Shown one piece after another: positions 14,875 through 22,707 of a stretch of 39,098 nucleotides of DNA. How positions within the stretch are numbered: the first letter of the stretch is position 1; every line of letters starts with the position of its first letter. This DNA is from JBCDGH01 sp038751365 (GTDB taxonomy: Bacteria; Patescibacteriota; JACMRA01). The DNA lies in the NCBI GenBank assembly GCA_038751365.1, contig JBCDGH010000008.1, positions 1 through 39,098 of the forward strand. The letters run 5' to 3'. The notes under the pieces are model-generated. The model made no database searches. It was not told the origin of the DNA and saw nothing but the letters and a program-made list of their open reading frames with translations. Position numbers and translations under genes: made by a program.

Positions 14875-16323
14875 ATGATTTCAAAATCGCACTCACGTAA
14901 AATTTGGCGAACAGCTCTGTTGCCGGTTATTGACTTTCTATCAATTGTCGCTGGATCAAGCTTGATTTACCTTATTAGATATAGGTGGCTTGATGATAAT
15001 TTTTTTGGCTATAACTTTGGTATAAAGCAAATTTATGGACTAACATATCTAAGATGGTCTCTACTTTTTGCCTTAATTATAATCATTATCTATACCTTTT
15101 TGGGATTATACGAAGTAAATAGAAAGAATAGCTTTTGGAAAACACTAATTAGTTTATCCTCTGGTGTATTTGTAGTTTTATTAGGTTTGATTACTTATTT
15201 TTTCTTTTATGAATATGATAGCCAGGCATTACCAAATGGTGTACCAGTTAGTCGTTTTATCTTAGCTACTGGGGGGTTTGTGGTGCTTTACATGGTGCTT
15301 TTTGGTAGGGCTATAATTTGGGCTGTTGAACATCTACTTTTTAAATTAGGGTGGGGAAAGTTTGATGTGGTTGTAATCGGAGATCAAAGAGATCATTTGA
15401 GTAATTTTTTACAAAATAGACCTGATATAGATCAGATTTACTATTTTACCACTTTGAACAAATCTAGTCTTAATCGGATCAAAAACGGAGTTACTAAAGG
15501 CTTGATATCTGAAATATATTTACTCGCAGGTCAAAATGAGCTGGAAATAGAATTGACTGAAATTTGTGAAAGGTACAAAGTCAGTTTTATATTTTCACCT
15601 CTCGGTTTAAAAGATTATCAGGCATTTGACTTGAAAGCTGTTACCATTGGTCAAAAAGTATTTCTAGAACTTAAATACACAAAATTAGACGGTTGGTATC
15701 TAGTACTTAAGAGGATGTTTGATATTTGTTTTTCAGCAGTATTCTTAGTGTTTTTCAGCTGGCTATATCTGATCATCGCCATAGCTATAAAGCTGGACTC
15801 AGAAGGTTCTGTGTTTTATGGTAATAAAAGAGTTGGTCCTGATGGAAAAGAGTTCACTTTATGGAAATTTAGGCGGATGAAATCAGAGTATTGCGTTACA
15901 GATAGTAATAGCGAGGCTTTGAAAATGGAGCAAGAGCTAATATCTAATAATGATGCTAGAGGTGAGGCTCTGTACAAGATTACAAACGATCCAAGGTCTA
16001 CACGCATAGGAGTTTTTTTGGAAAAGTATAGTTTAGACGAGTTACCACAATTTTATAATGTTTTATTAGGTAATATGTCTTTAGTTGGTCCAAGACCGCA
16101 TCAACTACGAGAAGTGGTTAAGTACTCTAGTCATCATTTTAAAGTTCTAAATATTAAACCAGGAATTACAGGTATGGCTCAGGTCAACGGTAGGAGTGAT
16201 TTGAGCTTAGATGAAGAAGTAAATTATGACACGTTTTACGTAGAGAACTGGAACTTTTTGATGGATTTACAAATAATCTTTAAAACACCGCTGGTAATTA
16301 TTCTCAAAAGACATAAGAGCTAA
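14875..16323 (+). CDS. polyprenyl-phosphate sugar-1-phosphate transferase (WcaJ/WbaP type)
   Basis: 482 aa. Four N-terminal membrane helices (about 12-34, 57-80, 89-113, 126-150) precede a nucleotide-sugar-binding-like soluble domain (about 160-265) and a fifth hydrophobic segment near 280-303. The C-terminal bacterial sugar transferase domain (PF02397) follows, with KRMFDICFSAVFLVFFSWLY, LDELPQFYNVLLGNMSLVGP and PGITGMAQVNGRSDLSLDEE. It moves a sugar-1-phosphate from a UDP-sugar to undecaprenyl phosphate, the first step of surface polysaccharide assembly. It is followed after 79 nt by the LCP gene, which would attach such a product to the wall. The sugar is not predictable. Confidence 0.92.
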   Translation: MISKSHSRKIWRTALLPVIDFLSIVAGSSLIYLIRYRWLDDNFFGYNFGIKQIYGLTYLRWSLLFALIIIIIYTFLGLYEVNRKNSFWKTLISLSSGVFVVLLGLITYFFFYEYDSQALPNGVPVSRFILATGGFVVLYMVLFGRAIIWAVEHLLFKLGWGKFDVVVIGDQRDHLSNFLQNRPDIDQIYYFTTLNKSSLNRIKNGVTKGLISEIYLLAGQNELEIELTEICERYKVSFIFSPLGLKDYQAFDLKAVTIGQKVFLELKYTKLDGWYLVLKRMFDICFSAVFLVFFSWLYLIIAIAIKLDSEGSVFYGNKRVGPDGKEFTLWKFRRMKSEYCVTDSNSEALKMEQELISNNDARGEALYKITNDPRSTRIGVFLEKYSLDELPQFYNVLLGNMSLVGPRPHQLREVVKYSSHHFKVLNIKPGITGMAQVNGRSDLSLDEEVNYDTFYVENWNFLMDLQIIFKTPLVIILKRHKS

Positions 16324-16402
16324 CACTTGACGTAAACCAAATACAAAGATTCCATAAACTAGTATAAAGCAAGGCTAAACATTTTTAAGTAGATATAAAT
16401 CT

Positions 16403-17995
16403 ATGCCGACAACCTTAAAGAAAAGTCCTGAAAATAACGACAATGACTATAAAAATAACCTTTTAGTTGATCAAGGCTCTAAAGAGATAACTACCTTTAG
16501 CTCTCAAAGAACGCTAAGTAATCATGAGTCTGAAGAAACTGCTAATGATAGTCAGGAAGATGCTAATTCTAGTATTGAGGGCTTAAGACCTAAGAAAAAG
16601 TTTAGGATAGGTAAGATCTTTACCATGGCTATTATTGTTTTATGTGTAGCTTTCCTTACTGTCGGAGGCTATGCAGCTTATAGAATAGCTTCCGCAGGTC
16701 AAAGTGTTTTAGGTCAAGGAGAGAATCTGAGCTTTGTAGATCAGACTAAACAGATTTTTGGTACTTTGCTTAATCCTACAAACACAGTTGAGTTAAAAGG
16801 AGAGAGTAACGGTAGAACTAATTTTTTGCTTATTGGAGTCGACGCCACAGCTAATCTTACTGACACAATTATGATTGGCTCTTACTATCATAAAGAAGCA
16901 AAGTTTGTGACTCTTAATATACCCAGAGACACTAGGGTTTTTGATGGTTATGAGACTCAGAAAATAAATGGTGTATTTAATGGTGCAGTAGCTAGGAGTA
17001 AAAATAAAACACAGTCTGATTTAGTAGGGGCAGAGGCCTTGAGTAATTTACTTAGTAAAGAGTTTGGGATTCCGATTCATTACTGGGCTAAGGTTAATTT
17101 TAATGGGATTAAGCAGATTGTAGATGAGCTGGGTGGTATTGAAGTGGACGTTCCAAGGGATCTGTATGATAATTTGTACCCAAATGACGGCTATAAGGTG
17201 ATTAATGGTTCCCCATATCTCAGACCTGCACCTAATTTCAAGAAAGGCATACAGACTATGGATGGTAAGACAGCTCTAATCTATGCTAGGAGTAGAGAAA
17301 CAACCAGTGATTTTGATAGGAATGAAAGGCAGAGTATTGTAATTCAGGCAATACTGGAGAAGTTAAAGTCCCAAAAGATTTTTGAAAATGTGTCCAAAAT
17401 TACATCCTACTTAAATATTGTAGGTAATAATTTCAAAACTAATTTGCAAGTAAACGAAATTTATAGCTTGTCAAAGAAACTGGAAGATATTAATTTGGAT
17501 ACCAATTTTCTTAGAGTTATTTGGTCAACAGGTAACGGTATTCTGTGTCCGGGTAATAACTCTCAACTCGGATATACTATCACTTACTGTGGAGGAGCTA
17601 TTATAGGTCGCAGCAGAGTTTCAACTAGTAAGACGAAAGCCAAAAACAATGTCCAGAATCTTCTTAAAACCGCAGAGCAAGCTGAATTGTTTGATAGCGA
17701 AGTAGCGCTAATAAGTAATCGTAGCTCAGAAATTTTTGATATCAAGCGGGAATTAGAAAAAATAGGTTTTAGTACAGTAAAAGTAAATAATCGAAGTTCT
17801 CAAATCACTGCAATCAAGCAGTCTGATATTGAAAACACTTCTTTGTATATTTTAGACTCAAAAGTCAGAGATCTTTATCAAGGTTTGGAGGAAAAGCCAG
17901 AATCAATTTCTACAGAGATTAGCGATCAGCTACCAGATGGCTTTAAATTAGCTAAAAGCTATGAGAATGCTAAAATTGTGCTAATTATAGACTAG
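16403..17995 (+). CDS. LytR-CpsA-Psr family wall glycopolymer transferase
   Basis: 530 aa. A hydrophilic acidic cytoplasmic N-terminus (~75 residues) and one membrane helix (about 76-96, FTMAIIVLCVAFLTVGGYAA) lead to the extracellular LCP domain (about 140-335). Landmarks are FLLIGVDATANLTDTIMIGS, the phosphate-binding arginine loop NIPRDTRV and the motif ARSRETTSDFDRNERQ. A C-terminal LytR_C-like domain (VALISNRSSEIFDIKRELEK) follows near 435-510. LCP enzymes transfer undecaprenyl-linked glycopolymers to peptidoglycan or protein. Placement right after the sugar transferase supports a shared pathway. The cytoplasmic tail is long compared with family members. Confidence 0.93.
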   Translation: MPTTLKKSPENNDNDYKNNLLVDQGSKEITTFSSQRTLSNHESEETANDSQEDANSSIEGLRPKKKFRIGKIFTMAIIVLCVAFLTVGGYAAYRIASAGQSVLGQGENLSFVDQTKQIFGTLLNPTNTVELKGESNGRTNFLLIGVDATANLTDTIMIGSYYHKEAKFVTLNIPRDTRVFDGYETQKINGVFNGAVARSKNKTQSDLVGAEALSNLLSKEFGIPIHYWAKVNFNGIKQIVDELGGIEVDVPRDLYDNLYPNDGYKVINGSPYLRPAPNFKKGIQTMDGKTALIYARSRETTSDFDRNERQSIVIQAILEKLKSQKIFENVSKITSYLNIVGNNFKTNLQVNEIYSLSKKLEDINLDTNFLRVIWSTGNGILCPGNNSQLGYTITYCGGAIIGRSRVSTSKTKAKNNVQNLLKTAEQAELFDSEVALISNRSSEIFDIKRELEKIGFSTVKVNNRSSQITAIKQSDIENTSLYILDSKVRDLYQGLEEKPESISTEISDQLPDGFKLAKSYENAKIVLIID

Positions 17996-18040
17996 TGTCT
18001 AGTTCAGGTAAATAGTTTATACTCAAAAAATAGTAAGTTT

Positions 18041-18589
18041 ATGAAGATTACGAGTCTAGGTGATTTTAAAAAAAATTACTATTATCGTACAGATTTGGTA
18101 GATTTCTGTAAAAGTCACGGTTTGCCTACAAATTTGATGAAAGTGGAATTAGAAGAAAATATTATAGCTTTTTTAGGAAAACGTAGTTTGCCACATATAC
18201 CCAAACAAAGAGATAACAAATTATGGATACAAGATAGGTTGGCTCTTGACGCTGAGGTAACCGACAATTATAGATCAAATCAAACAACCAGAGCTTTTTT
18301 TGAATCAATTATTGGCAAAAAGTTTAGTTTTTGTGCAGCTATGATGAACTACAAGAAAGGGCGCCCAAATGAACGTGTAACCTATAAAGACTTAGTCGAT
18401 GTTTGGTACCAAGAGCAAGAAAATCGAAAGTCAGGCAGGTCTACAACTACCAAATATTATAAGGGTAATCGCTACAATAAATTTGTAAAACATTATTACA
18501 GTGATCCTGCAAATAAAGGAAATACCAGAAAGCAGATGATATTAGCTTGGGAAGAGTTCAAAAAATCAGGTAAGGTAAACAGTCTCTAG
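18041..18589 (+). CDS. SAP-like / DUF6434 protein
   Basis: 182 aa, soluble. Residues about 8-50 look like a SAP-type helix-extended-helix (YRTDLVDFCKSHGLPTNLMK, then IIAFLGKRSLP). Residues ~60-130 contain TDNYRSNQTTRAFFESIIGK and YKKGRPNERVTYKDL, which I associate with DUF6434 cytoplasmic proteins of unknown function. The C-terminus is basic and Tyr-rich (TTTKYYKGNRYNKFVKHYYS), consistent with nucleic-acid binding. That role is inferred from the SAP resemblance only. A TATACT at about 18018-18023 could be its -10. Confidence 0.65.
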   Translation: MKITSLGDFKKNYYYRTDLVDFCKSHGLPTNLMKVELEENIIAFLGKRSLPHIPKQRDNKLWIQDRLALDAEVTDNYRSNQTTRAFFESIIGKKFSFCAAMMNYKKGRPNERVTYKDLVDVWYQEQENRKSGRSTTTKYYKGNRYNKFVKHYYSDPANKGNTRKQMILAWEEFKKSGKVNSL

Positions 18590-18607
18590 TCGTTGTTGCG
18601 TTATAAT

Positions 18608-18636
18608 TTGTCGTATTCTAAAAATCTTAGTATACT
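18608..18636 (+). promoter_or_regulatory. promoter of membrane-anchored protein gene
   Basis: TTGTCG (18608-18613), exactly 17-nt spacer, TATACT (18631-18636). Leader about 23 nt, with no SD before the ATG at 18666. Confidence 0.6.
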
Positions 18637-18665
18637 GTTTGCTGTTCTAAAACATAAAGCAAAAT

Positions 18666-19574
18666 ATGAGCAAAAAACAAATATTCACTGTGCTATCAAT
18701 ATTAGTCCTGACAACTTTAAGTATAGGTGGTTATTATCTCTACAATCAATACGTAGAAGCAGATGAAGTAGAGAGAGTAACTGTTAGCAATAGATCAGTG
18801 ATCATTGAGGTAACAGAAAAGTTTGACGGATCTGCGATTGATGATTTGGGATCTTTAGATGAGGACGCCAACTTATCAGAATCTCAAAAAGTATTTGAAA
18901 ACCTAAGTTCAGATATGAACAGTAACTTAGACTATATTACATCTACAGCTAAAGATAAAATTGAAGAAGGGAATAATAATGACACTAAGGGTCTTTATAA
19001 CGATTATCTCACAGTTTTGGATACTTTAGCTCATATTGTGTCACTGTTTGCTGAGCACAGTAGTGAAATGTCCTGTTATATTCAGGAAGCTATCAAAGCT
19101 AACGCAACTCTGGAAGAAGCTAATTCCGCTTTTGAGTCTCTAGGTGACGCCACTAATGATAGTCAACTAATTGATTCTAATACTCAAATAGGTGATAAGT
19201 TTAAAGAAATATCAGAAATACTTGAAGATCAAAGTAATTGCTTCACTAAGTCTTCAATTGTTGAAAATTTGGCGAATTCCGATCTAAGCCCTTTATCTAA
19301 TAATTTGAGTGAGAGCTTTGATCAGCTGGCTTTAGCTTTTTATGACTTTGCAGAAGGGGTAAGGCAAAATGATTTAGAAAAAGTCGAAATTGCTAATCAA
19401 AGTATCGAAAATATAACTAGTTCAGATACTCAAAGCGTAGAAGAACAATATGAGTTTGTGCTTAGTGTATATAACAGTCGGTTTGAAGAATTGAGTACTG
19501 AGTTTGCTATTGAGGTGAATCAGCTTAACGAAAAGATAGATGAAGTTACAGATAAATATATATTTTTAGAATAG
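18666..19574 (+). CDS. N-terminally anchored extracellular helical protein
   Basis: 302 aa. One hydrophobic segment near the N-terminus (about 6-26, IFTVLSILVLTTLSIGGYYL) acts as signal anchor. The rest is acidic, Asn/Ser/Glu-rich and predicted helical with coiled-coil tendency (EQYEFVLSVYNSRFEELSTE, EVNQLNEKIDEVTDKYIFLE), facing outside. Two cysteines (near 138 and 198) could form a disulfide. No family is recognised; the general look is of four-helix surface proteins. It has its own promoter and a shared terminator downstream with the convergent secreted-protein gene. Confidence 0.7.
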   Translation: MSKKQIFTVLSILVLTTLSIGGYYLYNQYVEADEVERVTVSNRSVIIEVTEKFDGSAIDDLGSLDEDANLSESQKVFENLSSDMNSNLDYITSTAKDKIEEGNNNDTKGLYNDYLTVLDTLAHIVSLFAEHSSEMSCYIQEAIKANATLEEANSAFESLGDATNDSQLIDSNTQIGDKFKEISEILEDQSNCFTKSSIVENLANSDLSPLSNNLSESFDQLALAFYDFAEGVRQNDLEKVEIANQSIENITSSDTQSVEEQYEFVLSVYNSRFEELSTEFAIEVNQLNEKIDEVTDKYIFLE

Positions 19575-19591
19575 AGAAAGAAAATTTGAAC

Positions 19592-19650
19592 AAAAAATTA
19601 AAGGAGATGAGCTGTAGTGACTGCTCTATCTCCTTGTTATTAAGTTTTTC
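19592..19650. terminator. bidirectional Rho-independent terminator
   Basis: Stem AAGGAGAT (19601-19608) with ATCTCCTT (19628-19635), plus inner AGC/GCT pairs. On the plus strand it is followed by GTTATTAAGTTTTTC. On the minus strand it is followed by TAATTTTTTG. It serves the convergent genes ending at 19574 and 19670. Confidence 0.75.
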
Positions 19651-19669
19651 TATTTAGTTGTATTCAAAA

Positions 19670-20293
19670 TTATAAACTGCCGCGAATACCAAAAGATATT
19701 GAGTTATGAGAATCTCCACTGACATATTTTAGATTCACTACAGTTCTTTTATTGAGGGCAATTGCTCCAGCAACTGTCACCTCGGTTATATCTTTTCCAA
19801 TTTGCATAGGATTGCTTGGTGAAATATCACCGTTGGAAATCATTGCACCAACAGCAACTCCTGTACTTATCTTAGTTGAAACAGCTGCTGTTGTAAGATC
19901 AAAAGATTGATTCGTTATATTACCCATCATGCCAGGCATTTTGTTGCTGCCTGTGGTATAGTCTAAACTATATCTTAATTCTTTCGTAGCCGGTGGGAAA
20001 AACCTTCCAACTTGTATAGGTATATCAGGTTTTTTAACCTGACCAGTACTGAGTGTGGACAAATCGCTTTTGGGTATGCATAACCTATATCTGCCTTCAG
20101 TAGTTATTACTGTTGATCTGCTTTCATTTTCTTTACACCGACCTTGAACTTGCTGATTTTGATTTTGTTGAATTTGTTCTTGACGAAGCTCTTGGTTTTG
20201 TGCTCTAACTTCTTTTGGACTTAGAACAGCATTTGCAGTCAGTAAAGTAGCTGCAGCTGCGACAACCAATCCAATTTTCTTGAAGAATTTCAT
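19670..20293 (-). CDS. secreted beta-rich protein of unknown function
   Basis: 207 aa. It has a clear Sec signal peptide: basic MKFFKK, a hydrophobic core to about residue 23, and likely cleavage after VRA at residue 31. A Gln-rich segment follows (about 32-51). The C-terminal 120 residues alternate polar and apolar residues in short strands (for example ELRYSLDYTTG, VSTKISTGVAVGAMI, TEVTVAGAIALNKRTVVNL, SISFGIRGSL), as seen in small beta-barrels or beta-sandwiches. No family is recognised. It starts with a proper SD (AGGA in AGGAAAAAAGGA) and sits behind a ~230-nt leader with a consensus promoter, so it is probably strongly expressed and regulated. Confidence 0.7.
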   Translation of the reverse strand: MKFFKKIGLVVAAAATLLTANAVLSPKEVRAQNQELRQEQIQQNQNQQVQGRCKENESRSTVITTEGRYRLCIPKSDLSTLSTGQVKKPDIPIQVGRFFPPATKELRYSLDYTTGSNKMPGMMGNITNQSFDLTTAAVSTKISTGVAVGAMISNGDISPSNPMQIGKDITEVTVAGAIALNKRTVVNLKYVSGDSHNSISFGIRGSL

Positions 20294-20363
20294 TCCTTTT
20301 TTCCTCTAATAGTAGATACTTTGAACTAACTTGATAACTTATAATTACTGATTCAATCGAATC

Positions 20364-20407
20364 TATTTATCTCAGAGTGCTATGTAGAAGCCATCCGAAA
20401 AAGTGAT
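20364..20407 (-). repeat. 44-nt tandem repeat, ATG-proximal copy
   Basis: Identical to 20417-20460 except one base (A at 20388 against C). The period is 53 nt. Read on the minus strand it contains CGGATGGCTTCTACATAGCA and ends in GAGATAAATA. Confidence 0.85.
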
Positions 20408-20416
20408 CTTATATCT

Positions 20417-20460
20417 TATTTATCTCAGAGTGCTATGTAGCAGCCATCCGAAAAAGTGAT
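20417..20460 (-). repeat. 44-nt tandem repeat, promoter-proximal copy
   Basis: Contains the dyad TGCTACATAGCA (minus strand), which is imperfect in the other copy. Lies within the leader of the gene starting at 20293. Confidence 0.85.
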
Positions 20461-20498
20461 GTATATAAAGGGTAATTTAATTTGTTATCGTAAAACTA

Positions 20499-20522
20499 GA
20501 GATAAACAGATGAGCTTATCTC
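20499..20522 (-). other. 5'-terminal hairpin of leader
   Basis: Perfect 7-bp arms GAGATAA / TTATCTC around a 10-nt loop, beginning within a few nucleotides of the predicted transcription start. It could protect the 5' end or be one state of a switch with the downstream GAGATAA copies. Confidence 0.55.
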
Positions 20523-20530
20523 CAAAATTT

Positions 20531-20559
20531 AACTTATCACAAACATACCTCAATGTCAA
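20531..20559 (-). promoter_or_regulatory. consensus promoter for secreted-protein leader
   Basis: Minus-strand TTGACA (20559-20554), exactly 17-nt spacer, TAAGTT (20536-20531) preceded by TGA (extended -10). It lies in the gap after the pseudouridine synthase gene, so the leader is an independent transcript. Confidence 0.7.
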
Positions 20560-20590
20560 ATAATTTTTTTCAACCATGAATTAAAGCCTT

Positions 20591-21331
20591 TCAATTGACT
20601 TCAACAATTTTGCGATCAAACAGCTTTTTGTCGAGAAAGTAGTTACCTTGTTTAACTCTGACTAGTCTCAGTACTTTTTGACCTACTGCGCTACACAATT
20701 TTCTGATTTGATTATTTCTACCCTCTGTTAAAATAAATTTGTACCACCAGAAGTTGGGTTGCAGACCAAGATAGTTATAGGGTGTGTTAGTATTACCACT
20801 ATTGGCTGCTAAATATAAGCTAGCATCTACAGGGTTTAATTTATAGTCATCTATCTCCATACCTTGGCGTATATTTTTCATATCCTCAATGCGTAATTGG
20901 TATTTAAGTCCAACTAAGTACTCTTTTTGACTATCATTTTTGGGATGAGTTAGCTCTTGTACTAATTTTCCGTCATTAGTAAGTACCATTAAACCTTCGC
21001 TCATATAATCAAGCCTTCCTGCAAATTTTAAATTTTTGTAAACTTTAGGTAATAAGTCATAAATTGTTTTTTTGCCTATTTCAGGTTTGTGACTGCAAAG
21101 TGTAAAAATCGGCTTGTAATAAAGTACAGTCTTGCTTTGACTATTTGACCCTCCTTTCGATAATTCTTGCCATTTCTCTTGCTTATATATGCGTACATAA
21201 TCTGCTTCACTTGCTTGAGTATTGAGCTGACCGATTTCTCCATTAACCTCTACTAATCCTTTTTTTATAAATTCATCAGCTTGCCTCCTTGAGATTGAGG
21301 TAAGGTAAGCAATATATTGATTTAGGCGCAT
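20591..21331 (-). CDS. RsuA/RluB/RluE-family pseudouridine synthase
   Basis: 246 aa. The N-terminal S4 RNA-binding domain (MRLNQYIAYLTSISRRQADE, residues 1-48) is followed by the catalytic domain with motif FAGRLDYMSEGLMVLTNDG near residue 100. The aspartate in GRLD is the conserved catalytic residue. EGRNNQIRKLCSAVGQKVLRL near the C-terminus is also family-specific. It isomerises a uridine in ribosomal RNA; which position cannot be told. The start is ATG 21331, 8 nt after a perfect TATAAT, leaderless. The promoter overlaps that of the divergent gene at 21395. Confidence 0.92.
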   Translation of the reverse strand: MRLNQYIAYLTSISRRQADEFIKKGLVEVNGEIGQLNTQASEADYVRIYKQEKWQELSKGGSNSQSKTVLYYKPIFTLCSHKPEIGKKTIYDLLPKVYKNLKFAGRLDYMSEGLMVLTNDGKLVQELTHPKNDSQKEYLVGLKYQLRIEDMKNIRQGMEIDDYKLNPVDASLYLAANSGNTNTPYNYLGLQPNFWWYKFILTEGRNNQIRKLCSAVGQKVLRLVRVKQGNYFLDKKLFDRKIVEVN

Positions 21332-21339
21332 AAATGATT

Positions 21340-21366
21340 ATTATACAGCAAAATAAAGGTTGACAA
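21340..21366 (-). promoter_or_regulatory. promoter of pseudouridine synthase gene
   Basis: Minus-strand TTGTCA (21366-21361), 15-nt spacer, TATAAT (21345-21340), 8 nt before the ATG. The -35 shares five bases with the plus-strand TTGACA at 21360-21365. Confidence 0.55.
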
Positions 21367-21388
21367 GTAGTCTAGATTATCATTTAAG
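21360..21388 (+). promoter_or_regulatory. promoter of small membrane protein gene
   Basis: TTGACA (21360-21365), 17-nt spacer, TTTAAG (21383-21388), 6 nt before the ATG at 21395. Divergent partner of the promoter at 21340-21366. Confidence 0.5.
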
Positions 21389-21394
21389 GCATGC

Positions 21395-21742
21395 ATGCGT
21401 ATAAGTCCACTTTTGAGATTAACACTGCTTTGCTCAATACTTATAATTAGCTTTTTTTCTTTGATTTTGTTAGTAAATGGTTTGGCTAGCGAAAACAAAG
21501 TGTCTAATGACTTGTTAGGGGAAATATATAGTAAAAGGCAGCAAAATGTAAATTATAGAAATAGTGTTGAGCGTGAAATTGATGATAAGATTAGATCTGA
21601 AGAGGGTCTAGAAGGTATGACAAGGGTAAATAATGATAGTATGTTGAAGGCTGACAATAACTTAAATAATCCAAGCTCATCTAACGTAAATTCAAAGGAA
21701 ATTCCTCAAAATAAAGCTCCGACAGTTTTAATAGGTTATTAG
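21395..21742 (+). CDS. small single-pass membrane protein (115 aa)
   Basis: One N-terminal helix (about 9-30, LTLLCSILIISFFSLILLVN) and a polar extracellular tail. The tail has a charged segment (RNSVEREIDDKIRSEEGLEG) and a Ser/Asn-rich low-complexity end. No family is recognised. It is too short and lacks the leucine heptads needed to call it a DivIC/FtsL-type divisome protein. ATG 21395 is chosen over ATG 21391, which is out of frame. It is followed 44 nt later by the peroxiredoxin gene, which has its own -35. Confidence 0.55.
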   Translation: MRISPLLRLTLLCSILIISFFSLILLVNGLASENKVSNDLLGEIYSKRQQNVNYRNSVEREIDDKIRSEEGLEGMTRVNNDSMLKADNNLNNPSSSNVNSKEIPQNKAPTVLIGY

Positions 21743-21743
21743 C

Positions 21744-21773
21744 TTGACAATTGATTGATTTCCACCAAATTAT
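21744..21773 (+). promoter_or_regulatory. promoter of peroxiredoxin gene
   Basis: Consensus TTGACA (21744-21749), 18-nt spacer, AATTAT (21768-21773), about 13 nt before the ATG at 21787. It rules out an upstream TTG start at 21751, which would lie inside the promoter. Confidence 0.5.
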
Positions 21774-21786
21774 TCTTATCATATTT

Positions 21787-22257
21787 ATGACAGATATCGA
21801 AAATTTACCTAAACTAAGCATTGGTGATAAAGCTCCAGATTTTAGTGCTGAAACTCAATCAGGTGAGAAAATTACTCTAAGTCATTTGTTAAAAACTGGT
21901 CAGAAAATACTGCTTATTTTTTACCCCGGTGATGACACACCAGGTTGTACAAAACAGCTATGTGGGGTGAGAGACATTTATAGTGATTATCAGAAGTATG
22001 GTGTTAGAGTTTTGGGAGTTAATCATGCTAGCGCAAAGTCTCACCAGAAGTTTATTGATAAATATGATTACAAGTTTGATATTATTGTGGATGAAGGTAA
22101 ATCTATAATCAGTAAGTACGGCGCGCTCAAGAAATTTTTTAAAAATTTAACAATTAAAAGAGGTGTTTTCTTGATTGATGAAAATGGTATAATTCAATAT
22201 ATCTATTGGGGTCAGCATGATAATTCCAAAGTTCTAGAAATACTACAAAAAATCTAA
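21787..22257 (+). CDS. bcp: peroxiredoxin, Bcp/PrxQ type
   Basis: 156 aa thioredoxin-fold thiol peroxidase that reduces H2O2 and organic peroxides with electrons from thioredoxin. The active site reads DDTPGCTKQLCGVRD with peroxidatic Cys54 and resolving Cys59 five residues later, the arrangement of the PrxQ/Bcp subgroup. Flanking elements IGDKAPDFSAETQSGEKITL and KKFFKNLTIKRGVFLIDENG fit the fold. The ATG at 21787 gives the normal family N-terminus. It is followed after 24 nt by the Hsp20 gene, so the two stress genes may be co-transcribed. Confidence 0.92.
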   Translation: MTDIENLPKLSIGDKAPDFSAETQSGEKITLSHLLKTGQKILLIFYPGDDTPGCTKQLCGVRDIYSDYQKYGVRVLGVNHASAKSHQKFIDKYDYKFDIIVDEGKSIISKYGALKKFFKNLTIKRGVFLIDENGIIQYIYWGQHDNSKVLEILQKI

Positions 22258-22281
22258 AATTTTATTTAAGTAAATATTTAT

Positions 22282-22692
22282 ATGTCTCAAGTAAATTCCA
22301 ATGGAAACAATAGCTCTTCTGCAGTAACCTCAAACGCAAACTGGAAACCTGAAGAAGTACCTCAATTAACAGTTGATGTGTATAGAGATTCTGATAATAT
22401 CTTTGTGGTATCCACAGTTGCAGGAGTGAATCCCAAAGATCTAGATATTTCAGTCGAAAATAATACTTTGTCTATCAAGGGTGTGCGTAGAAAACCCTAC
22501 GCAAGCGACGGAATTACCATTCTTCTTGAAGAGTGTTTTTGGGGAGAGTTTTATAGAGAGCTCACTATTAACGAAAATTTGGATATAGATAAGATTACAG
22601 CTTCAATAAATCAAGGCGTTCTTATTATCCAAATACCTATTCTGAGAATTAGCAGTCACAGAAAGATTGTAGTAGATCTAAATCAGAGTTAG
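22282..22692 (+). CDS. small heat-shock protein (Hsp20 / alpha-crystallin)
   Basis: 136 aa, normal for bacterial sHSPs. A short disordered Asn/Ser-rich N-terminus precedes the alpha-crystallin domain (about 27-122): VPQLTVDVYRDSDNIFVVST, AGVNPKDLDISVENNTLSIK, and WGEFYRELTINENLDIDKIT. The C-terminal IPI at about 117-119 is an I-x-I anchor that docks subunits in oligomers. It acts as an ATP-independent holdase. It lies 24 nt after bcp, suggesting a joint stress transcript. No CIRCE or similar operator is seen upstream. Confidence 0.92.
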   Translation: MSQVNSNGNNSSSAVTSNANWKPEEVPQLTVDVYRDSDNIFVVSTVAGVNPKDLDISVENNTLSIKGVRRKPYASDGITILLEECFWGEFYRELTINENLDIDKITASINQGVLIIQIPILRISSHRKIVVDLNQS

Positions 22693-22707
22693 AGTCGAAC
22701 TCAGAGT

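Larger units (their letters stand above)
20294..20524 (-). promoter_or_regulatory. long structured 5' leader of secreted-protein gene
   Basis: From the predicted start (~20524) to the ATG the minus-strand RNA holds a 5'-terminal hairpin (20522-20499), two copies of a 44-nt element and an SD. GAGATAA occurs three times (first hairpin arm and end of each repeat), and TTATCTC occurs once, so alternative pairings are possible. No known riboswitch class is recognised. Confidence 0.55.
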
